A stretch of 64,000 bases of DNA from NCBI GenBank assembly GCA_963763135.1, contig CAVXNJ010000009.1, positions 372,001 through 436,000 on the forward strand, written 5' to 3'. How positions within the stretch are numbered: position 1 is the stretch's first letter; every line of letters starts with the position of its first letter. Under the pieces are notes generated by a model. That model saw only the letters and a list, made by a program, of their open reading frames with translations, ran no database searches and was not told the DNA's origin. Positions 59,169 to 64,000 of this stretch are shown here, in pieces. The position numbers and the translations under genes were made by a program. This DNA is from JANMZO01 sp963763135. GTDB taxonomy: Bacteria; Actinomycetota; Acidimicrobiia; Acidimicrobiales; JANYDT01.

Positions 59169-61610
59169 GTGCTCCCACTTGAAGGCATCCGCGTCGTAGA
59201 CACTTCCACCGGACCACTCGGTGGGCTGACCACCATGGTGCTGGCTGATTTCGGCGCGGATGTGGTGAAGGTCGAACCGCCGGGCGGTGACCGCTTCCGT
59301 AGCCTGGCGGCAAGTCCACTGTGGTTGCGTGGGAAACGCAGCGTTGTGCTCGACCTGCACACCGAGGCAGGAAAACAAGCGCTGCAGAACCTCGTCCGCG
59401 GGGCCGATGTCGTGGTCGTCTCCGGTCCGCCTGGACGCGCAACCCGGTGGGGGATCGACGCGGCGCAGGCAGAGGAGCTTCAGCCGTCGATCATCCACTG
59501 CTCACTGACCGGCTGGGGTGAGACCGGACCGTTGGCCCAGGTTCCCGGGTATGTGGGGACCGTAGCGGCCGCCGCGGGCCGGATGCAGGCCTTTGCCGGC
59601 CAGGTGCGCCGACCCGGCCCGGTGTACGCCGCCGTACCTGTCGCCGTCCACATCTCTGCGTACGGAGCGGCCCAGGGAATACTCAGTGCACTTATCGCTA
59701 AAGGCAGGGGAGCGGGAGCTCAGCGGGTGACGACCAGCCTGCTGCAGTCGCTCATGCCGTTCGATCTGGTCGAGGTGTTGCTCGTCCAGATGGCGGAGAA
59801 GGCCGGTATTGCGCTGCCAAGTGTGGTCGAAGAGATGCCGACGCTGAACTACCACCCGGTCATGGCCAAAGACGGCACCTGGATTCAGTGCGGAAACCTG
59901 TTGGAACATCTGTTTCTCTCGTTCCTCGACGCGATCGATCTCTACGGGGAACTCCTCACCGACGAACGCTTCCTCGAGTCGCCGGCCTATTGGTCGCCTG
60001 AGGCGATTGAGATCGCACGTGACAAGATCCTGGAACGGATGGCGGAACGGCCCGCCGACGAGTGGATGGCGATCTTCTTCGAAAACGGCAACGTGGCGGC
60101 CGAGCCGTTTCGGACTCCGGCGCAGGCGCTGACCCATCCTGACCTGATCGACAACGGTGCAGTGATCACGCTCGACGATCCCGAGCGCGGGCCGGTGACG
60201 ATGATCGGGGCCGCGGCAACACTCGTCGCAACTCCGGCAACGATTGTCCGACCCGCACCGATGGTTGGGCAGCACACCGACGAGGTGCTCGCCGAATCAG
60301 TACGCGCGCCTATGGCCACCGATCCGGCGTTCGCCGGCCGATCCTCCTCGCGTTCGAACGGGCGGCCCCTCGAGGGGATCACGGTCGTGGAGTTCGCATC
60401 GGTGATTGCCGCTCCGCTGGGTGCATCGATGCTCGGTGATCTCGGAGCGCGGGTCATTCGGGTGGAACCGAGCGAAGGCGACTCCTTCCGGCATCTTCGA
60501 CCGAACGGAATCATGGCGGTCAAGACCACCGCGTCGAAGGAGTCGATCTGCCTCGACCTCAAGCGGGAAGAAGGCCGGGCGATCGCTCGCTCGCTCATTG
60601 CCAAGGCCGACATCCTGATCCACAACTATCGCCCGGGCGTGCCTGAGCGTCTCGGCATCGGATTCGAAGGATTGCACGCGGAGTTCCCGAACCTGATCTG
60701 GGTGGCGGTCAACGGGTATGGCCCCAACGGCCCCGGAGCGCACCGGCCCGCGACCCACCCCGTTGCCGGAGCATCCATGGGTGGAGCGGCCTACCAGGCC
60801 GGTAGCGCATCGACCACGTTCTGCACGACGCTCGCCGATATCAGGGAGACCGCTCGTCAGCTGATGCGTGCGAACGAGCCGTCTCCTGACCCGAACACAT
60901 CGGTGGTGGTCGGTGTCGCGTCCCTGCTCGGCCTGCTGGCCCGCGATCGGCACGGCATCGCACAGGCGATTTACGTCGACATGCTGTGTGCGAACGCGCA
61001 CGCCAACTCGGATGCGTTTCTTCAGTACGACGGGATCGCAGCACGACCGGCGATCGACGCCGAGCACTACGGCACCGGCCCCCTCCACCGCCTCTACCCA
61101 ACGAAAGACGGATGGATCTTCCTTGCGGTGACGACCGATGGGGAATGGGACCGCTTCTGCCAAGCTTCGGCGGAATCAGGGTCGGGCGACCTGTCGGCGG
61201 ATCCCAGATTCGCAACCGATAGCGAACGCGAGCGCCACGCCGATCTCCTCACCGACTCCCTGACCCGCTTCTTCGCCGAACGGGCCGCGAGTGAGTGGCA
61301 GGAGCTGTTGACGTCCGCCGGAATCGCATGCGTGCAAGCCGACGCATCCACCCCGGGACCGTTCTACGTACATCACGAGCAGATGCTGGTGAATGGTTTC
61401 ATGCCGGTCGTCCACCATGCCCGCTTCGGCGACATGCGTCGATGGGGCCCGATCGTGATGGTCGACGGCGGCCCTGCGTCATTCGGACCCGGTGTGCTCG
61501 CCGGTGAGCACACCGACGCACTGCTCGCGGAATTGGGGTTCGACGCCGATTCGATCGCGCACCTGCGATCGACCGGGATCGCGGCCTCGGAGCCGACGAT
61601 CGTGGTCTGA
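59169..61610 (+). CDS. Double-length class III CoA transferase
   Basis: An 813-residue protein made of two CaiB/BaiF domains. Domain 1 (about 1-385) begins LEGIRVVDTSTGPLGGLTT with VVKVEPPGGDRF; domain 2 (about 394-810) begins LEGITVVEFASVIAAPLG with VIRVEPSEGDSF and HNYRPGVPERLG. In single-domain family members an Asp follows the GxxGP block (as in the two other copies in this window, GLDQIAQ and CFDLIAQ). Here the same place reads PGYVGTVAAAAG in domain 1 and THPVAGASMGG in domain 2, so neither half shows it. Function may be altered. The GTG start follows a leaderless-type -10 box. Confidence 0.9.
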   Translation: MLPLEGIRVVDTSTGPLGGLTTMVLADFGADVVKVEPPGGDRFRSLAASPLWLRGKRSVVLDLHTEAGKQALQNLVRGADVVVVSGPPGRATRWGIDAAQAEELQPSIIHCSLTGWGETGPLAQVPGYVGTVAAAAGRMQAFAGQVRRPGPVYAAVPVAVHISAYGAAQGILSALIAKGRGAGAQRVTTSLLQSLMPFDLVEVLLVQMAEKAGIALPSVVEEMPTLNYHPVMAKDGTWIQCGNLLEHLFLSFLDAIDLYGELLTDERFLESPAYWSPEAIEIARDKILERMAERPADEWMAIFFENGNVAAEPFRTPAQALTHPDLIDNGAVITLDDPERGPVTMIGAAATLVATPATIVRPAPMVGQHTDEVLAESVRAPMATDPAFAGRSSSRSNGRPLEGITVVEFASVIAAPLGASMLGDLGARVIRVEPSEGDSFRHLRPNGIMAVKTTASKESICLDLKREEGRAIARSLIAKADILIHNYRPGVPERLGIGFEGLHAEFPNLIWVAVNGYGPNGPGAHRPATHPVAGASMGGAAYQAGSASTTFCTTLADIRETARQLMRANEPSPDPNTSVVVGVASLLGLLARDRHGIAQAIYVDMLCANAHANSDAFLQYDGIAARPAIDAEHYGTGPLHRLYPTKDGWIFLAVTTDGEWDRFCQASAESGSGDLSADPRFATDSERERHADLLTDSLTRFFAERAASEWQELLTSAGIACVQADASTPGPFYVHHEQMLVNGFMPVVHHARFGDMRRWGPIVMVDGGPASFGPGVLAGEHTDALLAELGFDADSIAHLRSTGIAASEPTIVV

Positions 61611-61653
61611 CGGAGATGCTTTGGCCGTCTGGGATTACCGGACACGAGGTCGA

Positions 61654-61659
61654 TAGGGT
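61654..61659 (+). promoter_or_regulatory. -10 box TAGGGT, probable leaderless start
   Basis: TAGGGT lies exactly 6 bases before the ATG of the enoyl-CoA hydratase gene. Confidence 0.45.
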
Positions 61660-61665
61660 ACGAGT

Positions 61666-62448
61666 ATGAATTCCCACATTCGTTACACGGTCGACGGAGC
61701 CATCGGCACGATCACGATCGATCGACCAGAGAAGCGCAATGCCATCACCTACAAGATGCTCGGCGAGTTGATCGAGACGTTTCGTCAGGCCGGTGCGGAC
61801 CCGAGCACCCGGGTGATCATCCTCACGGGAGTTCCAGGCGCGTTCTGCGCCGGTACCGATCTGGCGGATCTGGCGACCATCCCCGGGGAAACGCGCGGCC
61901 TTCGCGGGGAAGCGGGGGACCACGACGTCTGGTGGCCGGCGATCGCTTGCCCGAAACCGGTGATCGCGGCGATCGACGGTCCTGCGGTCGGGATGGGAGC
62001 GGAGTACACATCGCACTGCGACGTTCGCATCGCGACTCCAAATGCCCGATTCGCATGGAACTTCGCCCATCGAGGACTCGTCCCCGACACCGGCGCCGGC
62101 TCCTGGCTCCTTCCTCGACTCGTCGGCGTACAGAACGCGTTGCGGCTTCTGTATTCCGGTGACATGGTCAGTGCCGACGAAGCTCTCAAGCTCGGCTATG
62201 TGAGCGCTGTCGTGGCGCCCGAGGATCTCGCCGCCGCTGCCAAGGCTGAGGCCGAGCGGTTCCTGCAGGGCTCGCCCATGTCGCAGCGCCTGATCAAGCA
62301 ACTTGTCTACGAAGGACTCGGCCGTGACCTCCCGGAGCACATGAAGTTCCACACCACCGCGCTGGCGGCGTGCTTCAAGAGCAATGACCACCGTGAGGGC
62401 GTCGCCTCGTTCCTCGAACGTCGCCCCGCCAACTTCACCGGCGACTGA
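61666..62448 (+). CDS. Enoyl-CoA hydratase/isomerase (crotonase) family protein
   Basis: A 260-residue crotonase. TITIDRPEKRNAI, the oxyanion motifs FCAGTDLADL and AIDGPAVGMGAEYT, and GLVPDTGAGSWLLPRLVG are typical. The usual first catalytic Glu region (PExxxG) reads NFAHRG, as in several hydratase-like paralogues, so the exact reaction (hydration, isomerisation or other) is open. It lies 55 bases downstream of the double CoA transferase but has its own -10 box. Likely acts in acyl-CoA degradation. Confidence 0.92.
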   Translation: MNSHIRYTVDGAIGTITIDRPEKRNAITYKMLGELIETFRQAGADPSTRVIILTGVPGAFCAGTDLADLATIPGETRGLRGEAGDHDVWWPAIACPKPVIAAIDGPAVGMGAEYTSHCDVRIATPNARFAWNFAHRGLVPDTGAGSWLLPRLVGVQNALRLLYSGDMVSADEALKLGYVSAVVAPEDLAAAAKAEAERFLQGSPMSQRLIKQLVYEGLGRDLPEHMKFHTTALAACFKSNDHREGVASFLERRPANFTGD

Positions 62449-62478
62449 CATTCCCGCGACGCCCGTCCAGGCTTCGCC

Positions 62479-62496
62479 CCGGGACCTTGGTCCCGG
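62479..62496 (+). terminator. Hairpin after enoyl-CoA hydratase
   Basis: CCGGGACC (62479-62486) and GGTCCCGG (62489-62496) are perfect complements, followed by CTATT. The short T content makes it a moderate terminator candidate. Confidence 0.55.
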
Positions 62497-62587
62497 CTAT
62501 TAGGGAAGTTCGTCGGGACCGACGTCGGTCAATTCGGGTCGAGAGGCTCGCCCTAACGCCAATGCCGGTCGTGGCAGACTGTCCGCC

Positions 62588-63073
62588 GTGGATGACGCGA
62601 CCTTCGACCGTCTTGCTCGCCAGCAGATGCGTGCTGTTACGGCCTACGCCCGCGCGATCGCCCGCGATCGTTGGGCCGCCGAAGAGGCGGTGCAGGAGAC
62701 GTTCCTGCGGGCGTGGAAGTACATCGACAGCTTTCACGGTTCTGGATCGTTCGAAGGCTGGCTTCTGCGAATCTGTCGGCGCTGTGTGATCGATCAAGCG
62801 GGCAAATTCACCGAGGTGGAACCACTCGACGACGAGAGCGTCAAATATCTGCGGGCAGCGAATGCCGAGGGATACACCGACACCGCCGATCTGGTCCGCC
62901 GACTCCCGCTTCCCCAGCGAGAAGCGTTGGTGCTGTGCACGGTTCTCGGTTACGACTACGAACAGGCGGCCGATCTCCTGGGTGTCCCGGTCGGTACGAT
63001 CCGTTCTCGCATTCACCGGGCACGGACCACGCTCGACGATCGATTGTCTGAGTCGGTGCAGGAAACGGCATGA
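62588..63073 (+). CDS. ECF-type RNA polymerase sigma factor
   Basis: A 161-residue sigma-70-family factor with region 2 (about 8-75: ARDRWAAEEAVQETFLRAWKYIDSF, FEGWLLRICRRCVID) and region 4 (about 103-155: PLPQREALVLCTVLGYDYEQAADLLGVPVGTIRSRIHRARTTL-type helix-turn-helix). It lacks region 3, as ECF factors do. The GTG at 62588 follows a CAGACT box by 7 bases. It overlaps the downstream membrane gene as ATGA, the normal arrangement for a sigma and its anti-sigma factor. Confidence 0.93.
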   Translation: MDDATFDRLARQQMRAVTAYARAIARDRWAAEEAVQETFLRAWKYIDSFHGSGSFEGWLLRICRRCVIDQAGKFTEVEPLDDESVKYLRAANAEGYTDTADLVRRLPLPQREALVLCTVLGYDYEQAADLLGVPVGTIRSRIHRARTTLDDRLSESVQETA

Positions 63074-63651
63074 CGACGTCCATCTCGCCGTGCGCGCAGG
63101 CGGCCCGGGTTCTGCTTGATCCCGACGCCGACGAGTTGGCGCAGCGTCGAGCACGGTCCCATCAATCCACATGCCCGCTGTCCGCGTCGTCGCTCGATCT
63201 TTTCGACGACGACATCGACGATGAACACGACACCGCAGCGGTGCTCGAGCAACTCGCCACGGTCCGTCCGTACTCGGGCATGTCGTGGCGCATCATTCTC
63301 GGCGTGCTGGCCGGAGTCCAAGGCATCGTTTCGCTCCCGTGGGTCTTCGGATTCAACCCGCTCGGTTCGGTGCTCGGACACGCCGAAAACGCCCATCTGA
63401 CGCGTGACGGAACGCTCGGCGTCCTCATCGCCGTTGCCGGAATCGTCACCGCCTGGCGGCCCCGACATGCGTACGTGATGCTGCTCGTCTCCGGAGCGAT
63501 CGTCGCCATTCAATTCGGCGGTGGAATCGTTGATCGCACCGATGATCATGTGGCATGGCACTTCGAAGCGGTGCACCTGGTGGCACTGGTGATCGCCGTA
63601 CTGATTGCGGTCAGCGCGTTTCGACGTCGCAACCCGACCCCATTGCAGTAG
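63070..63651 (+). CDS. Putative membrane anti-sigma factor with degenerate zinc motif
   Basis: A 193-residue protein: an N-terminal cytoplasmic part of about 75 residues, then about four hydrophobic helices (from WRIILGVLAGVQG). The N-terminal part carries C8 and HxxxC (H31, C35) like zinc-binding anti-sigma domains, but the final Cys of HxxxCxxC is Ser38, so zinc binding may be weak or absent. The acidic stretch DLFDDDIDDEHD follows. Coupling to the ECF gene strongly suggests that it holds the sigma factor at the membrane; the signal is unknown. Confidence 0.8.
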   Translation: MTTSISPCAQAARVLLDPDADELAQRRARSHQSTCPLSASSLDLFDDDIDDEHDTAAVLEQLATVRPYSGMSWRIILGVLAGVQGIVSLPWVFGFNPLGSVLGHAENAHLTRDGTLGVLIAVAGIVTAWRPRHAYVMLLVSGAIVAIQFGGGIVDRTDDHVAWHFEAVHLVALVIAVLIAVSAFRRRNPTPLQ

Positions 63652-63846
63652 GTCCGCAGTCTTCTTTCCGCTCGAACGCGCTCCGGCAAATTGGCCAGGT
63701 CCAAATCGCTTGGCTCAGCGGGTCTTCTGTCAGTCTTTTGGCGGGACCAATGGCTCAAAAGGCGTTCGATGTGACAGGTGAACTTCAGTTTCGCGGCGTC
63801 TCTCAGGTTTCGCTCATCGAAAATTTGACAGACTAAAGCGATCATT

Positions 63847-64000
63847 ATGGACCGAGACACTGTCATCTTGTTTTTGGCGCTGCTGACCGTAGCAACGCAG
63901 ATTTCGCTCGTCGTGGGTGTGGTGATCTCGGCTTCGTCCCGGATCCGCTACCTGTTCGTCGACACCGTTGGCCCGGTCGGCATGATCGGTGCCGCGTGCG
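63847..64000 (+). CDS. Start of a membrane protein (cut off by window end)
   Basis: An ATG at 63847 opens MDRDTVILFLALLTVATQISLVVGVVISAS, a long hydrophobic helix, then RIRYLFVDTVGPVGMIG and a cysteine-containing second hydrophobic segment at the edge. The pattern resembles actinobacterial DsbB-like or small polytopic proteins, but 51 residues are not enough for assignment. TTGACA at 63825 could be a -35 element. The 195 bases between the anti-sigma gene and this start show no other gene. Confidence 0.55.
   Translation, partial: MDRDTVILFLALLTVATQISLVVGVVISASSRIRYLFVDTVGPVGMIGAAC

Noticed and set aside
1..64000. tRNA, rRNA, insertion sequences, prophage or toxin-antitoxin loci
   Set aside because: I found no cloverleaf-like sequences, transposase motifs, terminal inverted repeats or phage genes that I could support by reading; a tRNAscan-SE and ISfinder run would be decisive.

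Overview
The window reads as a GC-rich actinobacterial chromosome segment. The gene content points towards an Acidimicrobiia-type lineage: many luciferase-like F420-type oxidoreductases, class III CoA transferases, an acyl-CoA carboxylase, a P450 with its own small ferredoxin, very large Thr-rich surface proteins, and many start codons that sit 5 to 7 bases behind a TANNNT box, as in leaderless actinobacterial mRNAs. This placement is inferred from gene content; there is no rRNA or other marker gene. I saw no tRNA, rRNA, CRISPR array, prophage or insertion sequence.

Layout. 1-7.3 kb: a cut-off DAO-family oxidoreductase, an epimerase-like SDR, an M19 dipeptidase, a luciferase-like oxidoreductase and an N-acyl-D-amino-acid deacylase, which together look like D-amino-acid or peptide salvage; then two tiny proteins (one LysM-like) and a PPOX-fold flavoprotein. 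7.3-11 kb: the two subunits of a biotin-dependent acyl-CoA carboxylase. 11-21 kb: a DUF4395 membrane protein, an operon of an HD-domain protein, an M20 peptidase and a CoA transferase, then a thioesterase, a second CoA transferase, a VOC protein, another luciferase-like enzyme and an acyl-CoA dehydrogenase. 21-24.6 kb: methyltransferase, ferredoxin, P450 and a Nudix-GNAT fusion.

24.7-32.1 kb is a histidine-utilisation operon, hutH-hutU-deformylase-hutF-hutI, divergent from an IclR regulator. HutF makes N-formylglutamate, no hutG is visible, and a peptide-deformylase-like gene sits with 3-base gaps between hutU and hutF. It is the best candidate for the missing last step and the most interesting metabolic hypothesis here. 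hutH carries a one-base frameshift.

32.2-52.6 kb is rich in envelope functions: two related secreted Ig-like proteins, a frameshifted PAS-GGDEF-EAL protein, a 2,052-residue surface protein (Gly-rich modules, HYR-like, NHL propeller, Thr-rich stalk, Ig-like domains, polytopic membrane C-terminus), a PlsC acyltransferase fused to a dodecin domain and followed by a free dodecin, a PAP2 membrane protein, a heme-binding-like protein and SurE. 52.7-64 kb holds an alkyl-sulfatase-like MBL enzyme, a MerR/DUF4188 divergent pair around a perfect dyad, MsrB, two luciferase-like enzymes, a five-copy 60-bp tandem repeat, a double-length CoA transferase lacking the usual catalytic Asp in both halves, an enoyl-CoA hydratase, an ECF sigma/anti-sigma pair and the start of a membrane protein.

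Six loci look interrupted by single-base indels while every motif is intact, which suggests residual assembly errors or very recent mutations. Genes crossing them are described as fragments or with the likely corrected frame.
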